Assembly (NCBI RefSeq): GCF_012489685.1
Contig: NC_080042.1
Coordinates: forward strand, 44,878,066 to 44,942,065
Direction of reading: 5' to 3'
Length of the DNA: 64,000 nucleotides
Source of the DNA: Lotus japonicus
Taxonomy: Eukaryota; Streptophyta; Magnoliopsida; Fabales; Fabaceae
The position numbers and the translations under genes are program-made. The notes beneath the pieces are model-generated. The model did no database searches, had not been told where the DNA came from, and saw nothing but the letters and a program-made list of their open reading frames with translations. Below, one piece after another: positions 19,890-33,091 of this stretch (positions are counted from its first letter, which is position 1; each line of letters opens with the position of its first letter).

Positions 19890-22800
19890 ATATATATGAC
19901 TTGATAAAGACTAATAGGTTAAAAGACACTTTACCAATCTCATTCTCTTTAGCACAGACAACTGAAGCAATCGATGGAAACCTCTCGACTGAAACCTTTC
20001 GACTGAAACCACCATTCCTCACGCTCGCTAGCTCCACCGTTGTCGTTCCCTTTCACCATAACCACCGTTCCTCACGCTCGCTAGATCCTCCGCCGGAGTC
20101 AGTGGTCAAATCCACAGTATGCGGTGGTGAATGGGTTTCCCTTCGCGTGTCCGCCGCTCGTCGCTCACAAACCATCATCCTCCATCGCCAGTTAACAAGC
20201 TTAAGGGAAAAGTCTGAACCGTCATCCTCCATCGCCAGAGCTTAAGGAGCAACAAAAGGTATGATCGATTTTTTAGGGTTTTTCACTTTAGTTTCTACTG
20301 AGTACTAGAGAGTGATAGGGTTTCTAAGGGTTTTTATTTGGGTGAACCAGGTTTTTGCCACTCTCTTATACTTGAATCTTGCATTGGAAAATGCTTTACA
20401 TTTGGTTTCTCAGAGTGTGCTTTGCTTTGTTTGCTTGATGTTTTATTATGCTCGTTCTGATTTAGCCTATTACAAGTGGAGCAATTGAATTGGGTTGATG
20501 AATGACTAAGATAACTCTTGAGCAATATTGGGTTGATGATAGCTAGATAGACACCTTGGTTCAATGCCTGATAATAGGAAAATAGTTTTGCACACCCATC
20601 CAACTTATGTTATACCAGGAAACTTGTCTAGTGATTTGCTTTTTCTTGATCTGTGTGATATTATTTTTCCTGATGCTTGAATAGTTGAAGACCATCTAGG
20701 CATCTATCAGTTATCACAGTGCTCAAGTGTTACCCACTTACCCCTAATCTTGTAACAAACTTCTAGAGTCACGGGGTTACACCATACTCAGTTTTTTTAA
20801 GTGCTTGCCTGAAAACCAGTTTATATCAGTATGAATTCATAAATTTAAGAGCATATGCAGATATCCACATAAAGACACCAACTTAGTAGACAAGCTTGAA
20901 CCATTGATGAGAAATTAAATGCTTGTATTTACTTGTCTATTTCACGACTAACATGTGCCTCAGAAAATTTCCAACTGCTACGAGCTTTCTCTATGCATAG
21001 TTATACCTTTCATGGCATTTCATTATCTTCTCCATGTTGTTCAATGTTAAAGTATACTCAAAATAAAATGGAAATTACAAATTTAGTTCTCAAAATATAT
21101 CCTCAAGTTAATTTATTATTGATCTATAACCAATCTGAAAAAGACCAAAGTCTCACACCAAGCTTAAAAAATTGTAGTGCACCTCTCAAGGGAAAATGTC
21201 TTTGAGTCTTGCCACCGCTCTCCACCGTTCGCCGGCGACGCTTTGATTCTGCTAGTGAAAATCGTGTACAGAAGGTTTTACTCTTCTGAATTGATTCAAT
21301 TCTTACTCAATTTTGAGTAATTGTTAATTGAATTGCTTGAATTTGAGTTGACTGTGAATTTGCGCAGGGTTGAAATTGCATTATCAGTTTTCTTGGTGGG
21401 TTAGCGTTCCTGAATTTTCCGAGAGGTAGAGATTCCACTGGTGCTTGTTAGTTTCTGTGTTGTTTGAATTAGTAACATGATTAGACTCTGATAAATTTTT
21501 CAATTTTTTTTGGGTTTTGATTTTTTTTTTATCAAATTCTGGGTTTGGCATGCTTTTGTATTGTAATTGTGTGTTTTTGGTTTGGGGAATTGGGTGAAAT
21601 CTGTTTTCTCTGTTCTAAGAGTTCAGATTTTGCCATTTCTCAAAGCAAATACACTTTGATCCTGGTGTTGTATGGATAAAGCAGCATCTCGAACCATATC
21701 ACGCACCTGATTTTATTCTTGTACATACCGGATGAGTATTACTTTAACTCCTTGTCCTGGGCAATCACTTGATTTTGTGGGAATTGGGATGATTAAGCAC
21801 AGTGCTACAATTGTTAACAACATCTGTTATGGGATTATAAATTTGTAATGATATTTATGGCTTGTCTATGGTGCTCTGCACATAGCTGTTTAAAGGTAAA
21901 GGTAGTCTTTAGTCCTCACATGTCAATGAACTAGACAGCTCTGGCTGGCTGCCTTGCTGCATTCTTGATTTTGTCCCATTTCATTGTCCTGGCTTTCATA
22001 CATACATGGCTTAGATGTTTCTCATTAGAGTTGATTCTTGATTAGCAAATGCAGGATAAATTTTTTCTCCTTTTGGATGTGTACTCATGTTGTAATGCTA
22101 TTTTATTTTGTATTAGGCTATGAATTTCATTGGTTATGCATTTTTTCTTCAAAACATTTGGTGAAGCATTGGACAAGACTCAGACCGTCATTTGGAATGG
22201 ACCAATGGGTGTGTTTGAGTTTGATAAGTTTGCAGTAGGAACAGAGGTATGAATGATTTGGAATTTATGAAAAGTTCACCTTATAAATCATCCACCATTT
22301 CTGAACGTTCTTGCAAAATTGCTTCACTGTGAAGAACTGCTAATCATTTATTTGTTTTCTGAACCTGGTCCCTTCATAAGCGTGACTTATATTTATGATT
22401 CAAGAGACTATTATTATTAGCTGCATAATCTAACCAGTTGATTTATGAATAGATCTTCAATCTTACAGCAACTTGGGTAATCTTTTATGGTTAACAAATT
22501 ATGTATGACTTGGTATCAGAAAAATTATGTATAGAAGTTAACATATGGTATTGCTGTACAAGGTTAAAAAAGAAGCATGATATGATCATTAAATCAAGAT
22601 AGCTTGCTTAGAAGTTAACATATGGTATTGCTCTTCTTATCTTGCCATAAGTTTATTGATGTGAAGGCTTACCGGTTAGTTCTTCTTGTAGATGCTGCTG
22701 TTGCCATAACCAGAACACCAAGCCAAGAGGAACCAGTACAACTTTTAATATCAAGGTTTTTTTCAATTATAGTTATTCTCAATTGTTATAATATGTTTTA

Positions 22801-23046
22801 ACTATGCTGTATAATATGGTGAAAACTGTGATGAGGTTATTCTCAATTCAGTATGTTGTATTGTTATAATATAGTTATTAAGCCTATGCTGTATAATTAT
22901 TAGAGTACAGAAGTGTAAGCCTATGTTGTTTTCAGAATATGAACTTGTTAGCATATTGTTAGGATGTGTTGCATTGAGTAAAGAAAGTATAGAGTTTCAT
23001 TGACTGAATTAATACGTATTGATTGATTATTTTGTTTGTGTGTTAG
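19890..23046 (+). other. Long non-coding leader of the CACTA element
   Basis: No transposase coding sequence is found here. A likely leader exon ends near 20261 at AAAAG/GTATG. Intron-like, T-rich sequence continues to a plausible acceptor TGTTAG just before the transposase ATG at 23051. The interval includes a captured phosphoglycerate kinase exon (22151-22246). Other host-derived pieces may be present but were not recognised. Confidence 0.55.
22151..22246 (+). pseudogene. Captured phosphoglycerate kinase exon fragment
   Basis: About 32 codons read [32 protein letters not shown] without a stop, and stop exactly at a GT (22247) where an intron would begin. WNGPMGVFE is the signature of the phosphoglycerate kinase C-terminal nucleotide-binding domain. 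Plant PGKs have KTF-EALD before it and KFA-GTE after it. PGK transfers phosphate between 1,3-bisphosphoglycerate and ADP in glycolysis and the Calvin cycle. The rest of the gene is absent, so this is a gene fragment carried inside the CACTA leader. The FDKFAVGTE ending is perhaps closer to plastid or cytosolic plant forms; I cannot tell which. Confidence 0.85.
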
Positions 23047-23050
23047 AAGC

Positions 23051-26000
23051 ATGGATGTGCCTGAAAATAGGAGATGGATGGATAATAGGTTGGATTGTGA
23101 TAGGCATGTGACTGCAGAATTCATTATAGGAATTAATGATTTTATTAAGTATGCTTGTGAACAAGATCAATTTGTTGCCGGAGGTCAGAAAATAAGGTGC
23201 CCTTGTAAGAAATGCAAGTGCATGAGATTTCAAGAAACAGACTTGGTGAAAGTCCATCTATGTATGAAAGGTTTCATGACTAATTATTACCATTGGACAA
23301 ATCATGGAGAACCTATTCCTCAAATCCCCCAATGGTTGATGATCACTCTTACTACGGTAATAGTGGGCCAAGGGAAATGTATAATACTTATGAGCAGTTG
23401 GTGATGGATGCTGCTGGACCAGTAGTTGGTAACTATCTTGAGCAAGAGGACATGATGACCGAAGATCCTAACCCTGAAGCATCTCAATTCTTTAATTTGC
23501 TGAACGCCGCAAATTCTTCTCTGTGGGATGGTTGTGATAAATATTCTGTGCTGTCAGCTTCTCTAAAAGCCCTAAGTTTGAAGGCAGACTATGGTTTATC
23601 TGAGGGGTGCTTTAATGAATGGGTGCAATTTATGGGTGATGCAATGCCCGATGGTAATTGTATGCCTAAAAATTTATACCATGCGAAGAAATCAGTTGCT
23701 AACTAGGGCTAGCATGTGCGAAGATTGAATGTTGTCCGGGTGGTTGTATGTTGTATTATAAAGAAGATGAGATGCTGCAAAGTTGTCAGTTTTGTAAGGA
23801 GAAGCGATATAAAGAGGTAAAGAAACAATGTAAGGTAAAGTTGGTGCCGCTGAAAAATATGTGGTACTTCCCGCTTGTTCCAAGGCTACAACGATTGTAT
23901 TCTTCAACACAAACAGCTAGTCAAATGAGATGGCATCATGAGCATCACAGGGATCCAGATATCTTGTCTCATCTATCATATGCAGAAGCTTGGATTCACT
24001 TTGATAAAGTCAAGGAGAACCTTTCTTTTGCTAAGGAACCCCGAAACGTAAGATTAGGCTTATGTTCTGATGGCTTTGCTCCATTTGACATATCGGGAAA
24101 GAAATATTCTTCTTGGCCTGTGATTATTACTCCATATAATTTGCCACCATGGATGTGTATGAAAAGAGAGTTCATGTTCCTAACCATTATAATTCCTGGG
24201 CCTTCTGCTCCAAAAAAAAAGTATTGATGTGTATTTGCGCCCCCTTATATATGAACTGAAAATGTTGTGGGAGGATGGAGTTATGACTTATGATGTCTCC
24301 TTGAAGAAAAATTTTTTGATGAAGGCGGCTGTGATGTGGAAAATCAATGACTTTCCTGCGTATGGTATGTTAAGTGGTTGGATGACAATGGGAAAACTTG
24401 CTTGCCCGGTTTGTATGGAGCGCTCTAAGGCATTTTCTCTTGCATATAGTCGGAAGGTCTCTTGGTTTGACTATCATCACCAATTTTTACCAGAAGATCA
24501 TGAATACAGGACATGTAAGAATTAAATTTACAAAAAGTAAAGGTGAGACCTCAACTACTCCACGAAGGTTGACGGGTGAAGAAGTGTGGGAAAGAGTTAG
24601 ACATTTACCGAGTATGGAGGAATCAAAGGAAGATCATTCACGAGGATATGGGGTAGAGCATCATTGGACTAAACGAAGTATATTTTGGGAATTGTCATAT
24701 TGGAAAACTCTTCTACTCCCACATAATATTGATGTAATGCACACTGAAAGAAATGTTTTTCTCAATATTTTGTACACTGTAATGGACACCAAAGGGAAAA
24801 CAAAGGATACCTTCAAGTCTAGGAAGGACTTGGAAGAATATTGTATGCGTGGAGGTTTAGAAGTACAACAAACTGAGAATGGCAACTTTTTGAAACCAAA
24901 GGCACAATATGCATTAACCAAACAGCAAAGACTAAGTGTTTGTGAATGGGTTTCAGATCTTAAGCTTCCAGATGGTTATGTTTCCAATTTGGCCAGATGT
25001 GTTGATAGGAGTGAAGCAAAGTTGTCTGGCATGAAGAGTCACGATTGCCATGTATTCATGCAGCGGTTGCTTCCAATAGCATTCAAAGCTTTACCGAAGC
25101 CTATTTGGAACACACTTACTGAATTTTCCCAATTTTGGAGAGAAATTACTTCATCATTGTTGATGGAAAGTAAATTGCACATTATGGAGGAAAACATTCC
25201 AATAATTCTGTGCAAATTAGAGCAAATATTTCCCCCAAGTTTCTTTGACTCAATGGAACACCTCCCAATTCATTTGGCATATGAAGCAAGTCCTGTCCAG
25301 TACAGATGGATGTATCCGTTTGAGAGGTTAGTGCATAATCATATCTTATCTCTTTGAAAGTCATTATTTCTTTTTCTCTAAGATCGATCTTCAATTTTCT
25401 TAATAGGTTTATACGAACATTAAAACAAAAGGTAACAAACAAGGCTCGTGTAGAAGGCTCAATTGCCAAAGCGTATTTGCTGGAAGAGATGTCTACATTT
25501 GCTTCATATTATTATCCTACTGATGTTCCATCAAGGAGAACAAGGGTGCCACGGAATGATGGAGAAGGCTCATCTGAGAATCCGCCATTGTCTATTTTTA
25601 ATCATCCAGGTCGTAGTTATGGAAAATGTATCACCTCTACCTTGAATGATAAGGAAATGGAAGCTGGACATTTGTATATTTTGTTGAATTGTCCTGAGGT
25701 GGTACCTTACATCAAGTAAGTCATTCCAAAACACAATATGATACATCACTTTTATGTGAAGTTGTGTTTAACTGGTGTGTTGCTTATGTAGCATATACTC
25801 AGATCTTCTACGAGAACTAGATCCAGAGATAAATGATGAAGACTTGGACAAACAAATTTCCATGAGGTTTCCTACTTGGTTGAAATCATATGTATGTGAA
25901 ACTATTACTAATCTCTTCAAAAGTTTAGTCTAGCATATCTTAGGTTGTATTAACAAAATGATATATGTTTTAGGTGCTTGACTCAAGAAATCAAATTGAT

Positions 26001-26699
26001 GATGTGCTTTTGAAGAGTTTGGCATGGGGTCCTCTTAGAAATGTCAAGAAGTGGCGTAATTATATTATTAATGGATACAAGTTTGTCACAAAATCACAAA
26101 ATGAAGGAATGAGTACGACAAATTATGGTGTATGTGTTAGATGTGGGGAAAATGATTCAGTGGGCAATGATTATTATGGGATGTTAATTGACATTTTTGA
26201 GTTGGAGTACACTGGTAGCCCTACTAAGAAGGTGGTTTTATTTCAGTGTGATTGGTTTGATCCTAGCCCTCAAGGAACAAGGATTGATGCTTATGGAAAT
26301 GTTGAGATTAAAAAATCTAGGAGATACCCAAGTTATGATCCATTCATACTAGCTCAACAAGCAGAGCAAGTGTACTTTTCATCCTATCCTGAAGGGCAAC
26401 AAAGCTGGCTAGCTGTTATAAAAACCAAGGCGCGTAATGCCATTCAATTTTTGGGGAAAAATAAACCTGATGATGCTTATCAAGATGATGATGTACAAGA
26501 AATGCCCACAATGGTTGCAAATGACGATCTTGAGGAAATTCTTGTTGACATAGCTGATGAAGGAGAAGAATTACCATGGAACCAAATGGATTTGGAAGAT
26601 TTAGAAGAAGATGAAGAAGAAATTGAATACTCAACAAGTAGTGAAGAAGAGGAAGAACTTATAGAAGAAGATGGGAATTCCGACTCTGACATGGAGTAG
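23051..26699 (+). pseudogene. TNP2-like CACTA transposase (Transposase_21), frameshifted
   Basis: The gene starts at ATG 23051 with the Transpos_assoc-type zinc segment (CPCKKCKC). The transposase core follows: GLCSDGFAPFD near 24050, WPVIITPYNLPPWMCMKREF near 24115, HNIDVMHTERNVF near 24725. Then come DUF4218-like and DUF4216-like parts (LFQCDWFDPSPQGT near 26240). It ends in a very acidic tail. Late exons have clean GT-AG borders: ...-25326, 25407-25715, 25792-25891 and 25974-26699. The reading frame changes near 23330, between 23706 and 23748, at the A-run near 24215, and near 24510, so it cannot be translated as one protein. The product would cut at the CACTA ends in the nucleus. Confidence 0.93.
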
Positions 26700-29600
26700 T
26701 CCCAAGTTTTTATGTCTTTCATGTCTTCTCTTTTATGTATTTCTAATGAACAATGTCATCTTTTATGTCTTCTCTTTTATGAACTTTATGTTCTCTTTTG
26801 TGTGTTTTCCCTTATGTATATTTTTATGAACAATGTGATATGTTGTGACATATTGTGTATTTTCTTATATTTTTCCTAGTTGGTTATAATTTGATATGTA
26901 TGTAGATGGAAGACAGTGGTGGTAGAGGTTTTGGTAGAGGAAGAAATACTAATAGAAGTCTTGGCAAAGGTAGGGGAAGAGGGAGAGGTAAAAGGAATAG
27001 TACTATGGCAGCACCACCTTCTACTGGGGAATCCACACTACCTTCCACTACCCATGCAGCGCCTCCCCATTGTCAACCCACCGCAGATTCCACATCTAGT
27101 CATGATCCACTTGTTGGGCAATCCACACCACCTTCCACTACCCATTCAGCGGCTAGTCATGTTCCATCTGAGGATATTGGTAATCTTAGCGCTGATGGAA
27201 GAATGTTGATCCGTCCAGCTCCATCAAACGAGTAAGTTGTTACAATTTTGTCCTTATTTTTAGTAATAATCTTTATGTTGACAAGTTGTTTAACTTTGTT
27301 TCATAGGTTTGAGCCGTCCGGTATTGTCCGCGAGATCATGACGATTATAAAAAGCAAGTTTGTAGGAAATTTGACAAGTTATGCAACAGCAAATAAGTTT
27401 GATCCAGACTTGACTAACATGTGGTTTAATGAATTTAAGGTATGAATATATCATAGTAGGGATTTTGATCACAATCTGCCTTCATATTTGTTTTACCAAA
27501 TTTCCTTCTTGGAATATTTGTTATGCAGAGGAAGTTTAGATGGCTACCTGAGCATGACATCCAAATCCGGAAGTCTTTTGACCACAAAGCATCTACTGGG
27601 CTAGGGGACTCACTGTATAGGGTGCGTATTAAGAGAGATAGTGGAACCTGGATTCCCGAGCAAAACCGTAAGGTGATGGAACAAAAATGGAAGAAAGACG
27701 CCGAATGGAAGAGAAAGGCAGCAATAAATGCTAATAATAGAAAGTCATCTAGTGGTCCCCTACATATAGGAGGGTCCATTCCTTCATCTGAGCACTTTAG
27801 GAGATTAGTAAGTAACTCTTACCTTAATTTTTTTTTGAGACAAATAGTGTCTCTTGGATATGTGTGATAAGTTACAAGTTTACATTTTTTATGCAGGAAA
27901 AATCGAGTGAAAAGAAACCTGATAATTGGGAATTATTTGAAATCACTCACAAACTCAAAAATGATCCCACAAAATGGGTTTCCCCAGTAGCAGAGAAGAT
28001 TGCGGTAAGTTACTATATCTTTGTTCTTTAATTAGCCATCTTTATCTAACATTTTGTGGGCTGCAATTATATGTTATAAGTTGCTGCAATTTTTGTGTTC
28101 CCTGCCTGTTTTTGGTCTAGCTACTGTTAGTTTTGCACAGCCCTTTTATAGGTGCAAAAATAGCTGCATGTATTTGACAGGCAGATTGTTTGTCATCCAA
28201 AACATGGCTGAGATGTTAATATCTAAACATGGCTGAGATTTTTCTAGTTGTCCAACTGCTGTAGTTTTCAGTTTTCATGATGTCTAATATCTAAATCTTA
28301 TGTGAAGGTTGATTTTGAAACACAAATTGCTGCAAGAGACTCACAGGAGAATAAAGATGGTGCCCACAAAAAATCAAATGATGAAATCTACTTGGAGGTT
28401 GTTGGGGGTGCGAACAAGAAGGGGCGGATTTATGGATTAGGTGCAGAGGCTGTAAAGTTCAAACGTTCTAAGGCCACGTCATCTCATGGCGTCTCACCCT
28501 CAGAGTATGAGACAATGAGAAATCTTGTTTCTACTTTAACAGAGGAGAACAAGAAGCTAAAGGGAAAAATGGAGACATGATGAAAAATTTGCAAACTTGG
28601 ACAGATTCTTGGTGTAAGACCCAAGTTTTTAAGCTTAGAATAAGTGGAAGAGATTTCCATTTACGATTAGGCTTGATGTATCGTGAAAGGAAACCTGAAC
28701 AAGAGTTTACCAAATGAAATAAATTTATGAAGGAGAAAGTTCAGGAAAAGTCAAAGGATCGTATCGAAGTCGATAAAAGTTATAGCACGATCGTTATACG
28801 CTTAAACCTAGGTCAGAAACCCTAGTATATAGCTAATTTTCACTTTTAGGCACGACGGAAGTTAATTCCAAAAATCTTCAGAGAAATGTTAGAACTTCTC
28901 TTTTTCCATATATCACAATTGTTTCGAGGCGAAACTCTAGGATCTACGAACGTCCGATTCCAATCATCGGAAGTTTGCCGAAACCTAATCCCTGGTATTT
29001 CAAAACCCTAGAATTTCTCGACGATGAAGACTTTTTCTATTCAGAGCTTCAAATGAATATTCTACACGCGTACACCCATTTCTCTTGATGATTTCAATCT
29101 TTCTTCCGAAGGAAGTTTTCCATTCCGACATTCGATGCAAAAAGCAACTTATCGGGTAAAATAGTTTTATACCGACTATGCTTTAGTTGCCAAAAATACA
29201 AAGAGACCTCATTTTAGTTTTGGAATTCTTTCGCCAAAACATATCTATTAATTCACGGAGTATGACGCCGGAAAAATTAGATTCGCGAAACTTTCTTTTT
29301 CCCGCGAATTTCCAACCTTTATATATAGCAAAGAAAGGAAGAAAAACTCAAATTTTCCTCCATTTTCTCTCCTCAAACCCGCGGCCAAGAACAAGGAAGA
29401 AGGAAGAAGAATTTTGTTCATCGCTTGCTTGATCGTTGATCCGTTAGTTGCTACTTCAAGGCTTCGAGGTATAGTCGCTAATCCTTACCTCTGATCGCTT
29501 TTTCCATAGCTTTTCTGTAGAGTTTTCTGAGCGGATAGTTTATGGGTTTTTGCAAAACTATCCTGAATCTTTCATTTCTGATTCTAAACCTCTTCTATAT

Positions 29601-31023
29601 GTGTCCAAGATCACTTCTGCCGGATTAGATTTTCCGTTATGTCGCCGGAATCAATTTGAACCTAAAATACCCATTTTTGGAGTTTTTGAGGTAAAGCTTC
29701 ACCTTTAGGCTAAAAACTATCGCCTTAGCTTAGTGTTAGTAGGATTAGTTGTCATAAACGTCGTTAGTAACGTCCCTGCAAAATTTGGTTTTTGGGTTTA
29801 CAGTTTTGAAATTTCTAAGTTAAAAATCATGACCAAAATACCCCTGCGACAGTTTTTGATCCGATAATTTTTCCGAGTTCAGAATACCCTTAGTTACGGC
29901 TAATGATAGTATAGGAACCAAGTTTGATCGAAGAAAAATTGAGTCTCCTAATTGCACAAAGTGGCCGAGCCCTATTAGGGGGGAGGAGGAAAAATTCCTT
30001 TTTCGAAAACTTGTTCTTTCGCGCTAGATTATCGTACCTCGGAGTATGTACTACTTCGGGTAACCTTAGTAAGTATTAGTAGCTTAGTTTCCGATAGATT
30101 TTGATAGAATTCTGTGGTTTTACTTTAAAGGTTCTTTTGAAGAATTTCCTGAAGATCAAGGAGCTCATTGTGAAGGAACGTTTGAGGAGAACGCTGGAAT
30201 AACTAGAGGTAAGGGCAACTTACCTTACTAGCTAATGCTTTAGGTGTCGACGCATTTGACTTGATTTACTGTTTATGCACTTGTTTGTGTATGATTGGGA
30301 AAATGTTTTCTGAGGCTTCGGCTGACAATGTAGATGATGCATCTACTATTATGTTTTTGAGATTGACTTACATGCTATGTGCTATGTGGGTAATCTAGGA
30401 TGTGTGGTACATGATTTATATGCTAAGTGCTACGTGTTTAGTCTGAGATGTATTGTCATATGACATGTTTGATGACGGTGATGATTTAAACTATGTCTTG
30501 TACTCATATCTGTGATTCTGAGTAGTGAGAATAGCGGGTAGGTCATGCCGATTTTATTTTGAGAGTTTTGAGAAAGTTCGATAGGACGAATGAGATTCGG
30601 GCCTTGTTATGGTTTTTCATGGGTCGAGACATTCTCTGGAGTCATTTGGGATTTGGAGATCCCGGGAACTTATAAGATTCGCGATAAGATTAAAAGGATA
30701 TTATTTTGAAAAGAAAACTCATAAGACATTAAACAACCTCTAAATCTTTAAGTAATGGCGTTAACCTCGAAAGGAAGCTTGGGATGAAGATCTTAGTTTT
30801 GGAAAACGAGAAGTGTCGTCGGATCCAAGTGTTGAGAAAGTTGAGAAGTTTTGAGTATGTTGATACTCTTGTGCTGTGGGAGCAGTTATGTCGTTGGGCT
30901 ATCCGAGGGATAAGCCGGGAGACTGATAGTTTTCGAGTATGTCGATACTCTTTGCTCGCTGAGCAGTTTTTGACCATCGGATGGAGATGAGTCGGATGAT
31001 TCGAGGAATCATCATGAGTTAAG

Positions 31024-31228
31024 TTTATGCCTACGGGTACAGTTTATACCTTCGGGTACATTTATGCCTTCGGGTACAGTTTATGCCTTCGGGTACAGTT
31101 TATGCCTTCGGGTACAGTTTATCCTTCGGGTACAGTTTATACCTTCGGGTACAGTTTATGCCTTCGGGTACAGTTTATGCCTTCGGGTACAGTTTATACC
31201 TTCGGGTACAGTTTATACCTTCGGGTAA
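31024..31228. repeat. 19-bp minisatellite, about 11 units
   Basis: Tandem units of TTCGGGTACAGTTTATGCC with G/A variation at the third-last base. One unit lacks two bases and another lacks one. It lies within the solo LTR at 28613-32324. Confidence 0.95.
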
Positions 31229-31476
31229 TTCGGACATCGACGGGGGATATGATCGACCGTGAGGTTAGGATCGACCTGTTGATTGTCGGGCATAGCGGAG
31301 GGAAAAGTCGACCCGCAGGGTTAGGACTGATCCGGCTATGTCAAGGTTGTAAGTGACACTCGGGGGTTATGGTCGACACAATGCCAGTGTTAGGACCGAC
31401 TCAAACGTGCCCAGCCTACTCTTTCCGGAATCGTCGAGATTGACGTTGCATTGACATATCATGCACTCTAATTGTA

Positions 31477-31640
31477 TCGTTATGTGTTTTGATGAGTTGA
31501 TGTTGATAAACATCGTTATGTGTTTTGATGAGTAGATGTTGATAGAGATCGTTATGTGTTTTGATGAGTTGATGTTGATAAACATCGTTATGTGTTTTGA
31601 TGAGTAGATGTTGATAGATATCGTTATGTGCTTTGATGAT
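31477..31640. repeat. ~41-bp tandem repeat in the same LTR
   Basis: Four to five units of TCGTTATGTGTTTTGATGAG followed by TTGATGTTGATAAACA or AGATGTTGATAGAGA. The variants alternate, so the higher-order period is about 82 bp. Confidence 0.9.
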
Positions 31641-32675
31641 GGAATTGTACTAGAGTGTTGATAACATGCTATGTTTAAACCTTAGGGTAGACAATGCAGA
31701 ACTTATATGTATATATATAACATATATATCTATACCCCTTATACTTTACCTGTTGTCTTGTATTCTCTATACTATATTCCGTAAGTTGACCCTTGCGCGT
31801 GCTACCTGTGTTTGGGGGGCTATGTATGCCCTTTTTGTCAGATGTCGTTGGTGGATTCTTCCGTGATTCCTCGTTGTTCGGGGAAGACCCGTAGCGAAAT
31901 GACTACTATTGAGCCTTCGACGTGGACCCGGACTTCATGCATGACCAGATGGGAGTCGATGTTGGAAGTATGGGGGATGGGTGATTAGAGTCTATTAAGG
32001 TTGGGTGTTAGTGTCATAGCTCTGACTTATTCTTATTTTTGGAGGGCTTGTGTTGCTGACACTTGACCTATCATTTTGGGGATTGTACATTTTGCCTACG
32101 GGCGTTACACTTTTCTACTTTCCGTCATTGGAGGTTACTCGTGACGAGGTCGCTATTTACAGCGGGGGATGCTATATATATTGTATATTAGTTCTGTTGC
32201 CTTTCGCATTTGGGTTTTATTTAATTCAGTCTTGTCTTAGTTATTATCAAAAAAATATGTACGTTTTTCCGCATTAAGTTTATTTTGGTTACTAAAGTGA
32301 CGCCACCGAAATCGGGGTGTTACACTTGGAGAGCTTTCCTCAAAGCATGGCTTCACGCTCTGTTGAACAATCACCTACAAATCAGCATAACATAGATGAT
32401 GAAGAATTAGAGGATGATTTGGATGGCATTTGATTTAGATGAATATATGTATTTGATACTATGTTTTTAATTATACTTGACATTTTACCATGACTATGTA
32501 TGGATTCACTACTATGGTTATGTAGGTTGATGAACATGATCTTAAATATGAAACTTCAAATCAATAGTATATTTTGAATTACTTTTATTTGGGGAAAATA
32601 TTCAAATTGAATTGTTATTGCACAGGAAAAAAAAACTGCTAAAAAAAAAAGTTTTGTCATTTACACAGTGGGAAA

Positions 32676-33091
32676 TTAGCGACGGATTTTGTCCATCTCT
32701 AACATTTATAAATTAGAGAGGGAACTTTACAGGAAGTTAGCGACGGAAAATTCCGTCGCAAACAGCGACGGAAAGCTACGTTCCGTCTTAAATAGCGACG
32801 GAACAATCCGTCGCAAATAGCGACATCATATATATTCCGTCGTAAATAGCGACGGAAACATGCATTAATCATGTAAACACATTAGCGACGGAAAAGTGAT
32901 ACGTTTGCGACGGTATATTTCCGTCGCTATTAGCGACGGATATAATATTCCGTCGTTAATTGTTTAGCTACGCCCTTTTGCACGGCGGATGCAGATCCGT
33001 CGCTAATTCCGTCGCTAAATGATTAGCGACGGATTTTTGCTTATTTAGCGACGGATTTTGCCTGTCGCTAAATAGCTTTTTTTTAGTAGGG
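32676..33091. repeat. Right subterminal repeats of the CACTA element
   Basis: More than fifteen AGCGACGG/CCGTCGCT motifs in both orientations up to the right terminus, mirroring the left end. A few are mutated (AGCTACG, AGCGACATC). Confidence 0.9.

Larger units (their letters stand above)
28613..32324 (+). repeat. TGTAAGACCC-type solo LTR, 3712 bp, inside the CACTA second gene
   Basis: Starts TGTAAGACCC and ends ATCGGGGTGTTACA, flanked by the 5-bp TSD CTTGG (28608-28612 and 32325-32329). It has a TATA-like CCTTTATATATAGC at about 29317-29330, a 19-bp minisatellite, and a second ~41-bp tandem tract. The GGTAAGGGCAACT block (about 30208) is shared with the opposite-strand LTR at 57977-61956, so the two are one family. 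No ORF or second LTR is inside. Confidence 0.88.
26906..32433 (+). pseudogene. Second CACTA gene, Transposase_24 type, split by a solo LTR
   Basis: Exons 26906-27231, 27307-27439, 27529-27807, 27897-28004 and 28308-~28612, all with GT-AG borders and matching phases. The N-terminus is Gly/Arg-rich (GRGFGRGRN) then Pro/Thr/Ser-rich. The middle (FEPSGIVREIMTIIKSKF ... WFNEFKRKF ... ARDSQENKDGAHKKSNDEIYLEVVGG) matches the plant Ptta/En-Spm second protein, likely a DNA-binding partner of the transposase. A coiled coil (LTEENKKLKGK) follows, then a frame change near 28570 that gives a TGA at 28578-28580. A 3.7-kb solo LTR interrupts the gene at 28613. The acidic C-terminal end resumes at 32325 and stops at 32431-32433. 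Confidence 0.88.
19458..33091 (+). mobile_element. CACTA (En/Spm) DNA transposon
   Basis: Starts CACTACTAAAAAAA at 19458. It ends with the inverse of this at 33091, with a one-base change in the last three (GGG instead of GTG). The 3-bp TSD TTT lies at 19455-19457 and 33092-33094. Both ends carry dense AGCGACGG subterminal repeats. Inside, on the plus strand, are a TNP2-like transposase gene and a Transposase_24-type second gene. Removing the nested 3712-bp LTR leaves about 9.9 kb, a normal size for an autonomous CACTA. The transposase has several frame breaks, so this copy is probably immobile unless helped in trans. Confidence 0.95.

Noticed and set aside
19775..20245. A 156-codon ORF at the CACTA left end as a gene
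   Set aside because: It overlaps the leader exon region, has low-complexity content and no recognised domain. It is more likely the untranslated leader.
22038..22238. A 66-codon ORF at the PGK segment
   Set aside because: It overlaps the captured PGK exon in another frame and has no domain.
26416..26722. Minus-strand Ser-rich ORFs at the end of the CACTA transposase
   Set aside because: They are shadows of the GAA/GAT-rich acidic tail on the plus strand.
31027..31356. A 109-codon ORF with a repeated Phe/Gly/Tyr motif
   Set aside because: It is a translation of the 19-bp minisatellite and has no independent support.
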